Shown here in pieces: positions 47,585 through 59,560 of a DNA stretch of 64,000 nucleotides. Position 1 is the stretch's first letter; each line of letters opens with the position of its first letter. The stretch is from contig NC_061115.1 of assembly GCF_002878395.1 (NCBI RefSeq), forward strand, positions 91,411,264 through 91,475,263, read 5' to 3'. Under the pieces are notes generated by a model, which did not search any database, was not told the DNA's origin, and saw only the letters and a program-made list of their open reading frames with translations. This stretch comes from Capsicum annuum (taxonomy: Eukaryota; Streptophyta; Magnoliopsida; Solanales; Solanaceae). The translations under genes and the position numbers were made by a program.

Positions 47585-50416
47585 TGTAATACCCCACATG
47601 TTTCTATGCTATGAAGTGAATAAGGATTCCTATGTATGAAATCTTCTATCCTGTGATTCATTCTTAAGTACATGACTTACCATGAGTATCCTAGTGATAG
47701 GATAGCTTATGATGCCTTAAGCATGTTCATATGAGTCACTTAAGGTAATGCAAGCTAAGATTTTTTGAATCCATCAAGTTTAAGTGTTTGATTTTGGAAG
47801 GGTAATATGGTATAACTCCATGCTAATATGGTATTTTGGCTGATTTAGACCCACCAAATTTTAGAGAATCGAATTAGCTTTCCAATGATACCAATTTTGC
47901 CTTAATCCAATACTCGAGCAAAACGTTATGCCCATTTTTGTGAGAGAGAATAAGCATAGGCGATTGGTTAGGCGCCACCAAACACAAGCATAGACAATCA
48001 CTTGGGCGCCACCTAAGTCAATTCCAGGTGTCAAAAACACTGTTTTGCGTTATTTTAAAGGTAATTAAGTCTTTAAATACTCCTTACACATCCCTAAACT
48101 TAAACCCTACAAAATATATAGCTTCTAATCATATTACAACCCTTTTTTCATCTGAAAGCTCATCATCCAAGAGCACTAAAGGAGAAAAACAACTAGGATT
48201 GCATAATTAAGATTGAATATCCGATTTTAAGGAAATTCCTCCGTCAATCATCAAAAATCTTCCTTCTAAGGTATGCGTAGTGTTCATCCACAGATTCCTT
48301 TCGTCCGTGGAGTTCAAGAATCAATCATTAAAATACAAAAGCTTGTTGATTATGGTGATATAATCATACCCATGTTGATGCTTCATTTTTTTCCTCTTTT
48401 TCATTATAAAGTATGATTTCCATATTATTGGGTGTTGATGATCATGTTGTTGATATTGGGTGATTCCCAAGATGGAATCTTTACATATTTTTGTGAATTC
48501 ATGATATCATAAGAGTTGGAAATATGTAAATTTGGTTGTTCATGATGTAAAATTTGGTGACTTCAGCTATGCTTAAGATGTGCATGTAATGTGTTTGGTA
48601 AAATGCCTAAGGAACTAGAAACCATGCAATATAGCTAAATTGTGACTAAGTGGAGGATTCAAGATATGCCCTTACGTTCCAATGACTTCTATGTTTTTAA
48701 TGTGCCTTGTAAATGTTGTTGGTATGCTCATGAACTATTCTTATAAGATTATACCATGTTTACTTGCAAATCCTACTTATGAACAAGATGTATGATAACC
48801 ATCCAAAGCCACATGAACTTCCATGCTATTGGTATGTGTTGCCAAAATGATTATGCAATGAACATGATAGTAAGATTGTCCAAGTCCTTCGATGTGATAT
48901 GAAATCCATTCTGTGCAATACATTGTTGATAACCATGCTTAGTACGAGATCTCTACTTATGATATTATAAATTATGGACTCTACTCTTATGATAAAGTCA
49001 GTCATGTGTGTCAATTTCCTTCCATTGAGTCCTGGGGGTACTTGTACCCGAAAACTATAGCTGTGTGCCTAGATCTATGATATGTTACACGATATTCGAA
49101 CTCAAGCTATGATTCCATAGACTTCAGTCAGTCATGTGACTCAAGAAAACCTCATGATCTTATTCAGTCGTCAGATATCAGTAACATTCCGCCAGTCAAC
49201 GGAATCCAGTAAGATTACGTCATGCACAGTCACTTATTCATGTCCAGTCCCTCCATATAGGAGTAGAGGTTAGCACCGAGTGAACCCTAGAATGGTAACT
49301 CAACCGCCAGTTCAGGGTGTGATTCATAGTAGCAATCCTTTTGTTCCAGAACTATGTAACCAACATAGGTTGAGACATCTTAACCCATCAGATTAGGGTT
49401 GATGAGGTGGCTTAACCCGTCAATTTAGGGTTCCCACTGTTCTCATTGAGTACCCACCAGATAAGGGTCACTCACAGGCTGTCCTTGCCCGTGGCACAGT
49501 ATTGACACCCCTCTAGTCGGGGCTAAGATTGGACTCCATCTTAGCTATAACGGCATACATGGGGTATGTCGGTTAAACACTACTTCCCATAGTTTCAGTA
49601 TCAGTCTCAGTAAAAGAAATTAGGGCAATCTACAGATTTCAGTATATACAGAACTGTCAGATACAATCGTCCATGTTATTAGTTTCAGTATCAGTCTCTG
49701 TAATAGAAATTCGGGCATTCTTCAAATTTCAGTATATATAGGACTATCATATACAGTCATCCATGTTATCAATTTTAGTATTAGTCAGGACAGTTATCAG
49801 TAAACCATGTATTAGCTGACAAGTCATGCTATCAGGTATTCACGATCCCAGTTTCTATATATGTGTGTTCGCACTCCAACATTCATATTAGACAGTTAGT
49901 GTTGTTCATGCAAGAAACCTTTTATGTTCAACCTAGATTCCTTGTATACTCAGTACTCCAGTTGTACTGACGTATTTGCGCTATGGTGCTTTCTTTTCAT
50001 GTTACACCATAGGTTCTGAGACACAAGTTCTAGCCCAGCATAGCGGTAGCATTCCAGTCGTAGAGACACAGTGAGTCCTCATTGATTCGAGGAAAATATG
50101 ATTTAATTCATTTATTTATTCTTCATTTCAGTTTTACGGAGTTAGTTGGAGACATTTTCCTTCAAGTCCTTATTCAGACAGTTTAGAGGCTTTCAGATTT
50201 ACTTTCAGATTTACATTCAGATTTAGTTGTTTTGGGTATTTTCTCCCACATGATTGTGTTTAGTTGAACCTTATGGCCTTATAGTTCTATGTATTTTGCA
50301 TTATTACATCATGATTTGCAGTATATAGGTACAGATATAAGATATGGGTTAGCTTGTGGTCCCTCGGGGTCATGAGCACCGTGTAGCATTCCGTTTTAGC
50401 AAATCGGGGTGTTACA
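47585..50416 (+). repeat. 3' LTR of element C
   Basis: 2832 bases, TGTAATACCCC to GGGGTGTTACA. It carries the same tandem duplication as the 5' LTR, with a 90-base period (units begin 49599 and 49689). Confidence 0.93.
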
Positions 50417-50421
50417 GGATA
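50417..50421 (+). other. Right target site duplication of element C
   Basis: GGATA, identical to 39739-39743. Confidence 0.93.
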
Positions 50422-51540
50422 GGTTAGTAAATCTCACTTATCTTCTCACTATCTCAGAGCATTTTCTTACTAAACCTTGACTTAGACCCTAATTTCAACT
50501 ATCTCCTCTTGGTCTTAACTTAATAAGATGCAAGTTTCTTAAGGCAAGCTTATATCAGCATTTAACCCTTTATCATTTTTGTGATCTCCTTTTCCCATTC
50601 TCTACCTCTCTCTCAAGTTTTTAGTGAATATATTCTAGATTATAATATTTACAACCATTAAGAGAGTAACAAATATGAAGAAAACCATAATATAGATAGT
50701 AACAACTATCTGGAACTATTAAACACTTCCCCTACTTTGTTATTTTTCAGAGGTTCCCACAACCCTAGCTAAGGGAATTAAGTGCTCATAGTTGTAATAC
50801 GATCAAGAGAATTCATAATTGAAAACATTCAAGCAATATCACAATAACCAATAAATAAAACCTAGAGTCTTTAACTAAATAATCATCCAAAATCAATACA
50901 ATGCAATCTGAAGATAAAAATTTAATCTTTGAATCAAATATATCTGTGTAAATATACAGAGTGTGTAAACTAACTAAAAACATTAAAAGGGTATTTACAG
51001 AATACAAGTAAACCCTTGTAAACAATTCTTAAACAAAAAATGAAAACCGGGGTCGGTGGCTACTTACTGGGCCACCTATGGGGCATGGGTAGGATTTACA
51101 AACCATAAGTTGTCCCACATAGGTTCCCTCTTTCTCAAAAACTTTCTGAACTCTCTGTACTTGACTTTTCTACAACCTACTCTATCACCTACGGACTATT
51201 GTTGGCATTGACGAGCTATAGGTTCCCTCTACAAGTGATAGGGTCTTCTTTTCTCAACTCCTGAGTCTCTAGATCAACAATTTTTGACACCTACTTTGGA
51301 ACCCATGAAGAATGTTAGAACTTACCATTCGTACGTGACTACTTTAGTTACCCAAAATTTCAACTTTCACTTCTTTATTGTAGAATTGTGCCAAAACCTA
51401 TTTTCCTACAAAAATATAACATAAAATCCATCCTATATGACAAAACAACCTAATTAAATTGTATATATTCATTATTTCAAGCATCAAAGATGCTATGAAA
51501 ACATAGCACATCAGAAAGCTTAAGGGATTTCTCCCTTCAG
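50417..51540 (-). repeat. LTR-like repeat resumed after element C
   Basis: Continues the repeat interrupted at 39743. It is clearly colinear with 53530-54600: both have TTACTAAACC/TTACTAACCC, GAAGAAAACCA(C/T)AAT, CTTCC(C/T)CTAC, and GGTTCCCA followed by ACCCCTAGCTAAGGGAATTA-type text. Near 51060 it has GGGCCACCTATGGGGC, comparable with CACCTATGCCCC near 54355. No gene. Confidence 0.75.
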
Positions 51541-51559
51541 CTCCTATTTTGGCTATTTT

Positions 51560-53230
51560 GATTTAGGTTTATGTATTCATCCTGTTTTGTGATTCTTCTG
51601 GTATTGGTTTTGATTTGGTTTTGTGTTGATGCATTTTGGTCAAGTTACTACATATGCATCATAGCATTTGAATGTGCTCCATTCCAACTTCTTTAATTAT
51701 GATTTGGAGTTGGCAGTGATAATTTTTGTTCTAATGATTTATAGGCGTTAACTGTATAGTGTGCATTGTGAGATCTTCACGGATCATTGTATTCCTCCGC
51801 ATCATATGAACCAGAGAGAGCATAATTATAGAAAGCATAGATGGAAGAAGCTTCTTAAGGAATATGACATCTCTATCTTGCATTATCCGGGCTAAGCAAT
51901 CGTGGTAGCGGACTCCATAAGCTGAAAGGTGGTGAATATAGGTAGCTTGTACTGTATTTCAGTTTCTCCAAGGATATTGACACAAGGCACTTAGTATTTA
52001 TCCAACTTTATTGTGCTACTAGATGTTTTAGACCATAAGAGGATTCTTACTAGTTTTGTAGTGAGGTCTTCATAATCTATTGAGATTTGGGGTCATCTTT
52101 TTAAGGATAAGAGACATTGCATCATCCGTGATTAGTTATTGAGTTGTATGTCCAATAGGGCTACCATATATTTTGAGGGTTTTTTTAGATTTGATAGCCA
52201 CATTTGTCTTTTAAGGATTGATGACATGATTCAATTAACATTTCATGAGTCTTACAAGTCTAAATAATCTATTCACCCCGGTACAACTAAGATATACACA
52301 TATTTGTAGCATCATTATTGGTGGATTGGTATGAAGAGGGATACGAAGGGTTTTTTAGGATCATTTCTTCTGTTTTCAGTAGGTGAAAGATAAGCATTAA
52401 AGACCTAGTGGCTTGATTTAGTGGTTGCTTATTCTCGAGTTGAAATGGGACCAAATTTCCATGGATTTTGTGAGTGGTTTACCTTGTACTTCCCGTGGTT
52501 CTTATGGTATTTAGGTCATTATGGACGGGTTGACCGAGTCAATAATATTTCATTCTTATTTTGATGTCCTTCTATCTCAAGAGGTTAGCGTATATCATTG
52601 GTAGTGTGACAGTCTATTTGCATGGTTTGCCTATATCAATCATTTTAGACTGGGGTTCGGTGATCACTTAAAGCATTGGAGAGATTTTTAAGAGGAAATA
52701 AGTAATTAGGTAGATCGTAGCACAACCTTCCATCATCAAACTGGTAGGCAATAGAAGTATACTATTTAGGCTCTCAAGGATATGCTTTAAGGCTGTGTGA
52801 GATATCAGAGTTTACATATAGTACTAGATACAATTTGAGTATTCAAATGATGCCTTTTTAGGCCTTGTATATTAGATGATGTAATTATTTGATAAGATAG
52901 TTTTAGACTTTCAAGATTAGATCCTATGGTACTAATTTGCTTCAGGAGTCATTGGATGGAGTCAGGGTGATTTAGAATGGGTTAAGGTTAGCTCAGAGTA
53001 GGTAGAAGGCTTATTCATATTGTAGACTTTGTGCCTTTATATTTTGAGTTTGTAACTAGGTATTCCTCCAAGCATTTCCATTGAAGGGTGTGATGAGGTT
53101 CAGGAGGAAAGTAAGGCTCAACTTCAGATATATTAGGTCTTTGTAAATTCTTTGCACAATTGGTGAGTTGTCTTCTGAGTTATCCTTATAAGGTTTCCCA
53201 AACTACATATCCTTAGAAGGATAAAGAGGT
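51560..53230 (+). pseudogene. Ancient Ty3/gypsy pol remnant F (RNase H to integrase)
   Basis: Plus-strand protein track with stops throughout: LELAVIIFVLMIYRR-like RNase H, EIFTDH, KKLLKEYDISILHYPG and VVADSIS (the linker), then HPGTTKIYTYL-HHYWWIGMKRDT (integrase zinc domain), WISMDFV-like text and LPISIILDWGS (core). It is far more decayed than C, A1 or A2. No LTRs were found for it. It lies between two copies of the same LTR-like repeat (50417-51540 and 53235-54660). Confidence 0.7.
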
Positions 53231-53234
53231 CGCT

Positions 53235-54660
53235 GTCAAAATATGTTAACAAAACTACTTTGGGGTCAATCCCATATGGAATAAATTAAAAATCCTTCTC
53301 GAACATGTTAAAATCACTAGGCATTGTAGAAAATTAAAAGAGGGGATTTGTAGTAACTAGCAAGAAGTAAGAAGAATCGGATGCTTTTGGCTATAAACAA
53401 TGTTAGACAAACACTAGGCATGTGTTCCCTCTGGCTTCTAACTTCGTAGATTTATCATCCACTTTCAAACTATTTAATTACCATACATGTAGATTAGACA
53501 AGTTGTTTATCACCCAACCGTCTCATTGTAGACATTGTTTAATTGGACTTATCTATTCTCGATCTCAGAGTGTTTCCTTACTAACCCTTTCCTTAGATCC
53601 CAGTTATAACATTCTTCTCTCGGTCTCATGTTTATTAGATGAAAGTTAATCACCTTATGTAGATAATGAAGGTTAGCTTATTTTGGCAATTAACCTGTGA
53701 TCACTATTATGATCTCCTTTCTCAATCAATACCTCTCTCTAGTGTCATTGTGAATACAAGTTGGTTCTTGACATTTGACACCGCCAAGAAATAAATTAAA
53801 CTGAAGAAAACCACAATGCATGCAAGAATATTTATCTAGAACGTCTTTGAACTTCCTCTACTTTGGTAATCCGTTAGGGTTCCCATACCCCTAGCTAAGG
53901 GAATTAGCCGTTCATAGTTGCAAGTCAATTCATTTAATTCATAGACAAAATCATAAAATTAATCTTACAATATTGAAAGAAGATAACCCAATGTGTCAAA
54001 TTTAAGAAAAACAAAACAAAAACCCAGAACAATATGATCACAAGTCAATCCTAGAACCAAATGATGTTTACGAATTATATAAATTTATCCCCAAAGGGCC
54101 TATCTAGCCTCCAAGAGCCTATCGCTAGAGATCTTCTAAATAATCATAAAAATCACATTTTATATAATATAAGGAAACCTTAGAATAGAAATCCTAATTA
54201 AAAGAGGAAAACTTGACTAAACATATATGATAATGACAAAAAACATCATAGGAATGTATTTAGGTTACATAGAAACCCTAGGAAACTAAGTCAAACTAAT
54301 TTGGGAAATTACATCAGTGGCCACCAACGGACACACCTAAAGGTCGCAGAAGGCACCTATGCCCCATATGTGGGTGCCGTAGGTAGTCCTAAAAATTTAG
54401 TTCTTTTTTATTTAATTTCTGACACAAGCGTACCCACCTATACCCATTTGGTGATTCATATGGGGTGTAAGTGCCAAAGTATATAGCCTTTTTACAGCTT
54501 TTTGTTCCATTTTTTTTTGGTTATCTTCCAACAATTGGTTTCCTGCAAAATCAATCCTAAAATAGTAAAAATCCAACAAAATAGCCTTAAGTATATGCAT
54601 ATTCTCCATGTTTAAGCTCCATAAATTCTATGTATCCATGGAACATCAACACCCGCAACT
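53235..54660 (-). repeat. LTR-like repeat, second copy of the repeat hosting element C
   Basis: Colinear with 39470-39743 plus 50417-51540 in the same orientation. It starts with GGTCGCTGTCAAAATATG, reminiscent of the hairpin-leader of E4 (GAGCGTTATCAAAA). GC-richer near-palindromes occur at about 54310-54390. No gene. Which gag-protease element it belonged to is unknown. Confidence 0.65.
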
Positions 54661-54985
54661 TAGGATGTTGCATGTCCTCAGGTAACCAAATGTAATAAAA
54701 CAATACCATGATGTTTCACTAAGAGAAAGCTAAGATACTTATGGTAGTCAATCATCATGTTTAGCTCAAAATACATTACCCTATACAAGTTAAATACTTT
54801 CTACAACCAATTGTGCATATCTATGAAGCACAATAATGTAACACAAAGGAATTAAGCTATGGCATTATACTAGCAACAAATAACCATACATATGTAGAAG
54901 TTACACTACCAAACAAGTATGCAGCTAGAAACACAACCCATGTTCCATTACATCAAAGAAGTCCCAATTAATCAATTGAATCATA
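54661..54985. other. AT-rich unclassified stretch
   Basis: No coding or repeat signal recognised. Confidence 0.4.
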
Positions 54986-55669
54986 AATGTTACAGCATGT
55001 ATGATTATTAAATCAATTTGCAAGAACTATGGTGAAATCTTAGAAAAGGAATTGGGTCTTTCTCTTGAGGAAGAAACCTTAGCTTTTGATACTATGAAAG
55101 AATCTGAAGTTATATGCCACTTTTTGATATATCTAGCTGTTAAAAAGGATGGAAAAGGATCAAAAAGCCCTTTTAAAAATGGCTTTAAAATGCTGAACGG
55201 GATCAGCGACAGCTCATTCGATGCTCCACCGCTAGCTCGACGGTCCATCGGTCTGACCATTGTACTTAGACCAGAATAGGGCCTCACTGCCTTAGTAGCG
55301 ATGGCTTGGGCTACGGTCCATCGCTAACTCGATGGTCCATTGGCCCGACCGCTACACTTGGATAGTGAATGGGTTTACTGCCTTGGTTACGATGGCTTGA
55401 GTGACGGTCCATCATAAGCTCGAAGGTCCGTAAACCTGCCCACTGAACCTGGGTGGTTCTGACAGCTCTCAGTAAAATGGCCATAACTTTTCACCCCGAT
55501 ACTAGATTTTGACGAAATTGGTATTGTCGGAAAGATAATTCAATTTCCAACATGATAAAACATCAAAATTAGTAAAACTCGATATGATATAAGCACTAAT
55601 CTCTTTGGAATTCATTCATTAATCTTATACAGATACAATTTAGGCTTAATGAATGTTTGGGGTGTTACA
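54986..55669 (-). repeat. Partial LTR of gypsy family D
   Basis: Ends GGGGTGTTACA and is followed by the TATCTCCCCCTTGGG purine-tract complement, so it is the inner-facing 3' LTR of a minus-strand element. It contains the LTR block shared with A, B and C (55481-55550) and three diverged ~85-base repeats at about 55200-55440. The left boundary is uncertain. Confidence 0.72.
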
Positions 55670-56640
55670 ATATCTCCCCCTTGGGAACATTCAACTTCGA
55701 ATGTCACTAGCTAAGCTAAGAATACAGAGACTACTGAGAATGTACAGCTACATGGAGACGTGAAAGACGGGATAGACAGCTGACACATCTATAGGAAACT
55801 TAACTTCATTGGCTACTTTCTCCATACGTCTTAGAATTCTGTAAGGGACAACATAACGGGGACTAAGCTTCCTCTTTTTTCAAAACTTCTTCACTCTATT
55901 AATGGGAAAAATCTACAAGTACACCAAATAACCCACCTCAAACTCAAGATCTCTTCTTCACATATCTGCATATGGCTTCTAATGACTATGGGCGGTTTTC
56001 AACCTTTCTCTAATCAACTTAACCTTTTTCTTAGACTCAAACACAACATCAGTCCAAATCAAAGAAGCTTCTCCCACTTCAAACCAAACTATGGGTGATC
56101 TACACTTCCTCCCATACAAACCTCAAATGGGGCCATCTGGATACGAGATTGATAACTATTATTATACATAAATTCAATTAATGGAAAATACTCATCCCAA
56201 CTACCTTTGAAATAAAGAGCACATGCCCTCAACATGTCTTTCAAAGTTTGGATGGTCCTCTCTGCCTGACCATTTATCTACAGGTGAAAAGTAGCACTCA
56301 AATAAACTTGGGTACATAGACCCTTCGGAAACTCTCTCCAAAACTAAGAAGTGAACTAATACCCCTATCTTATATGATAGAGAAACGAACTCCATGCAAC
56401 TTGACTAACTCCTCCATATACACCTAGCAAAATCATCAGCTGTATAAGATGTATGCATTGAGTTAGTCAACCTATCTATAACAACCCAAACTAAATCATG
56501 ACGATGACACAAAAAGGGTAGAACAATAACAAAATACATATTCACCTCTTCCTATTTCCAAGTGGGGATACCAAACTCTTGCAACATACAACCAGGCCTT
56601 TGGTGCTCTATCTTAACCTGTTGACAAGTTACATATTTTT
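55670..56640 (-). pseudogene. Gypsy family D integrase fragment
   Basis: After the purine tract (55670-55685) the minus strand reads, with stops, HPVFHVSM, then KLSPRYVVPYRILRRMEKVANEV, PLIEFMYNNSYQSRIQMAPFE, MLRACALYFKGSWDEYF and GQAERTIQTLKD. The third catalytic acidic residue is therefore kept. A first-Asp region (DFVIVLPFL) lies near 56500. The C-terminus stops shortly after HPVFHVSM without a recognisable chromodomain. It is truncated near 56640 and lacks RNase H, reverse transcriptase and gag. Confidence 0.75.
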
Positions 56641-57190
56641 TGTAAATGTGGGAAAGATTAGAGTGACCGAATATTTCAACTCAAATAAAAATAAAAATCA
56701 TCAAGAAGAAATAGCAAGATATATAAAAATATCAATAATACAGACCCAAATCAAATGAATATAGAGATAGGCACCCCCAACTAAAATGGCAGCAGCGTCC
56801 TCACTGCATAAATAATCAAGCATAAAGAAAGGTAAGTGTGCTCCCTGAAACAGCATCAAGAGCTATTATCACTCTCACACTCTGCATAATTATCAGCCCC
56901 CTAAGGAATAGACCACTCGGTTGAGGCCTCATTATCAAACTCCACTCGAGATGAAGGAAGTTAATTATAGGGTTCTAAGACCTTCCAATGTCCTTTCACT
57001 ACTTTTCACATCTTGTTAAAGAATCTATCTATCTTCTTCTCCCTTATCACCCTCTTTTCATTTGCAACCTAGAGATCACAATGTGATATCACTAAGGATG
57101 AGAAGGCTTTTTTATGCCTAGTAATGGCTCCTCCCTATTTCTTTTGGTCCTCCCGATACTTTGCATAATTGTGTCATGAATGTCAAGTGG
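56641..57190. other. Unclassified stretch
   Basis: AT-rich. On the minus strand the decayed protein track of the next feature may extend here (a basic KEGDKGEED-like segment), but it is too broken to annotate. Confidence 0.35.
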
Positions 57191-57199
57191 TAGACGACT

Positions 57200-57930
57200 T
57201 CTCAGTCCCTTGGGTAAACTTGACATAAGATCCTTAATAGCCATAATATAACCTCCAATATCCTCAAGAGGCCCAGTGTGGATGGCATATAAGATTCAAG
57301 CTCCTCACATGTTGAATTTCCCAAGTCGATCTTTCTCTTGTTACTTTTACATTGTGCACCTTTTTCTAAAATTCTCAAAGATAGATGGGTGTACCAGGGT
57401 GCACCCAAGTGTCACCAGAGTAATTTTCAACTCCTACTCTACTACAAAGCTCAATAATCAAAGAGCGGAAGAAAAGATGCATACAACCTTGGTTCTTGAA
57501 GAATTTCATATCAGAAACCTCAAGCAGACCATATCAAAAGGAATGACATTTAGAATGCAAGAGACCATCCATTCCTTCAAATCGGGGAATAATGTTATGT
57601 GGGTGAAAGGGGAGACTCAACTATATATTATATTCAACTAAATATAATCCTTGGAAGTGAAGTCATTCAAGTAGATGTTACTCTTGGTTTGCACCCGTGA
57701 TACTTCCTCTTTGAGACAAAATCTTTCCACCAACAAGATTCCCAGCTAATGCCTTTTTTCTTCAAAATTATCCATGTTTTTTGGCACATTATCCAAACAT
57801 ATGACTCTCTTCAGGAACATCTTTGTCCTCAAGAGATCACAATAGTGGTGAGTGTGGCACTTTGATGACATGAATCGAATGATGTCGTATTTGACCATGA
57901 GATGATCCTGAAAAGCATTATACAACACAG
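57200..57930 (-). pseudogene. Decayed ORF, possibly putative plant transposon protein
   Basis: Several minus-strand frames join into one track: AFQDHLMVKYDIIRFMSSKCHTHHYCDLLRT-like text, VERFCLKEEVSRVQTK, then FFRSLIIELC-RVGVENYSGDTWVHPGTPI. The SLI--LC-R-GV---...HP--PI pattern resembles the putative plant transposon protein family and parallels PFLNWFKFLYDEARVPNIP in 29561-31640. It lies ~1.2 kb downstream of the E4 protease on the same strand. Identification is weak and function unknown. An unrelated decayed ORF is the alternative. Confidence 0.35.
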
Positions 57931-58915
57931 AACATTAATAATTGACATTTTCATGCACAAACTTTGTTGTATTGTCAAATAAAGATCAATGGATTATTTT
58001 TTGGTGGTGCTTGGACAAAAATTTAAAGAGCAGGACATTTGGTGTAGGTAGTAAATCAGCCTCAGTTACAGCAATTGCAGGACATAGAGCCACGATTGCA
58101 TTGCCGCAATTGCTATCCTGATGGTGCGATCGCGGGATATGAGACTTGTTTTGACCTAAAGTTTTCAATGTCACAAAATTCAAATGTGAAGCTCAAAACA
58201 TTTTCTATAATAGGGATTTGTAATATACACATTGAACAAAACCACTAGGTACCTGATTATGCCCTTAAAATACAAAACCCATTTGTAAAAACTCATTCGG
58301 GAAACCTATTAAGCACTTGGGAAGTCAAGACTTTCCTACCATGTGCACACCATATTTTAGTAGTTGATCACTATATAATTCCAATGTATGAAGCATTAAA
58401 ACATGGCAAACATAATTTCAGGTCTTCCCTATAACATGCATTCTAAGGCGTGTTTTCTATAATCAAGGCATAATTTCAAGGCACCTACCAGGTAAGTGAT
58501 ACAAGAGAAGCACAAAGTTTCTATTGGAGTGCTCACAATTTTGCCAAAATTGGGTCCAACTAGAGAGAAAAGTTGAAAAAAGAGTGTTAAGAAGAACAGA
58601 GGGTTGGGTGTTTGTAAAGTTGATGCATCCGCAATAGCAATTAAAGTTCCAAGATCGCGGACACGCGGGGATCTATGATCACGGACAACATCCCATAATT
58701 GGGGTAACTAAGAGCATTTCTGTTCCCATGTTTTCCGATGTTCAGCTTATTTTACAATTTGACTGATTTTGCCTGTTTAATTTAGCATGCAAAATTTTCA
58801 CACGTTCCACATCTCAAACTCATTCAACACACTCTTCAGTTCCATAAATGAATGGGTTATACATTTGACAAAACTAAATCTACTCTACAAAAGTTAAAGA
58901 AAAGGATACGAGCAA
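57931..58915. other. Non-coding, possible LTR sequence with GATCGCG-rich patches
   Basis: Patches with GCGATCGCGG (58128-58137) and GATCGCGGACACGCGGGG (near 58650) stand out from the AT-rich surroundings. Similar CACGATCACAC text lies in the E4 LTR near 62413. A homologous LTR end could not be placed. Confidence 0.4.
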
Positions 58916-59102
58916 CTCTCGTGGCATTTATGGGTTGCCTCCCATATAACACCTTAGTTTACATTGTGGAACGATGTTTTTCTCATTTCTCAAGTTGGGA
59001 CCTCAAGGTCCCCTCTTTCACTTCTTAAATTTCAACGTCAATCATTGATATCACTTGAAGCTCCAAGATTTACTTCGTTGTTTTGACTACTCAAAAAGAG
59101 AC
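58916..59102 (-). other. Conserved motif downstream of E4 protease
   Basis: Contains ATGGGTTGCCTCCCATATAA at 58929-58948. The same motif (ATGGGTTGCCTCCCATACAA) lies near 33112-33131, just after the E2 protease. The core TGGGTTGCCTCCCA is an imperfect palindrome. Confidence 0.65.
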
Positions 59103-59560
59103 CTAATTATCATAAACTCTAAACCTCATTTCACCCAAATCTAAGTCAATAATGGCCATTATGGTGGCTATGAAAAGTAGACCAAGAATGATGGGAAATT
59201 CTTGGTCAATTTCACAATCAAAAATCACAAAGTTGGCTAGAGGTACAAATTTGTCCACTTTTACTAGCACATCAAACAAAATCCCAATGGCCTCTTGGTA
59301 GATCAAATCCGCCATTAACAATCTCATTGATGCTGGAGTTGGAGAATTCAATCTAACATCCTTGTAAATGTCAAAAGGAATGAGGTTTATACTTGCATCG
59401 ATATTACATTGAGATTTTATAAACATATGCTTTAAGATAATGTCAGGTATGGTAAAAGCTCGGTGCTCTTCGTTATTTTTTGCAATTTTGCTACTCATGA
59501 TAGCACTACAACCATGGGTGAATTCAATTATTTCACCTTTGATGAGCATCTTCTTTTACA
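59103..59560 (-). pseudogene. Protease of gag-protease element E4
   Basis: A 148-residue open frame. It shows CNIDASINLIPFDIYKDVRL, equivalent to CDLGASINLTPLDIYKKLGL in E1, but with IDAS in place of LGAS spacing (D-L-G-A became D-A). It then has ILFDVLVKVDKFVPLANFVIFDCEID and IILGLLFIATIMAIIDLDLGEMRFRV. The catalytic Asp may persist, but the Gly of D-x-G is lost. The long open frame at the end of an otherwise broken gag is notable. No reverse transcriptase follows. Confidence 0.78.

Larger units (their letters stand above)
39744..50416 (+). mobile_element. Complete Ty3/gypsy chromovirus C (Del/Tekay-like), 10.67 kb
   Basis: It has every structural mark of a single insertion: GGATA duplications, LTRs of 2795 and 2832 bases with TGTAATACCCC...GGGGTATTACA ends, an exact initiator-Met primer site, gag, protease, reverse transcriptase, RNase H, integrase, chromodomain and a purine tract, in that order. 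The internal region is 5046 bases. Stops, frameshifts and lost catalytic residues make it inactive. It interrupts an older LTR that resumes at 50417. Confidence 0.95.

Noticed and set aside
57276..57641. 121-residue plus-strand ORF
   Set aside because: It overlaps a better supported minus-strand decayed transposon-like track and shows no recognisable motif.
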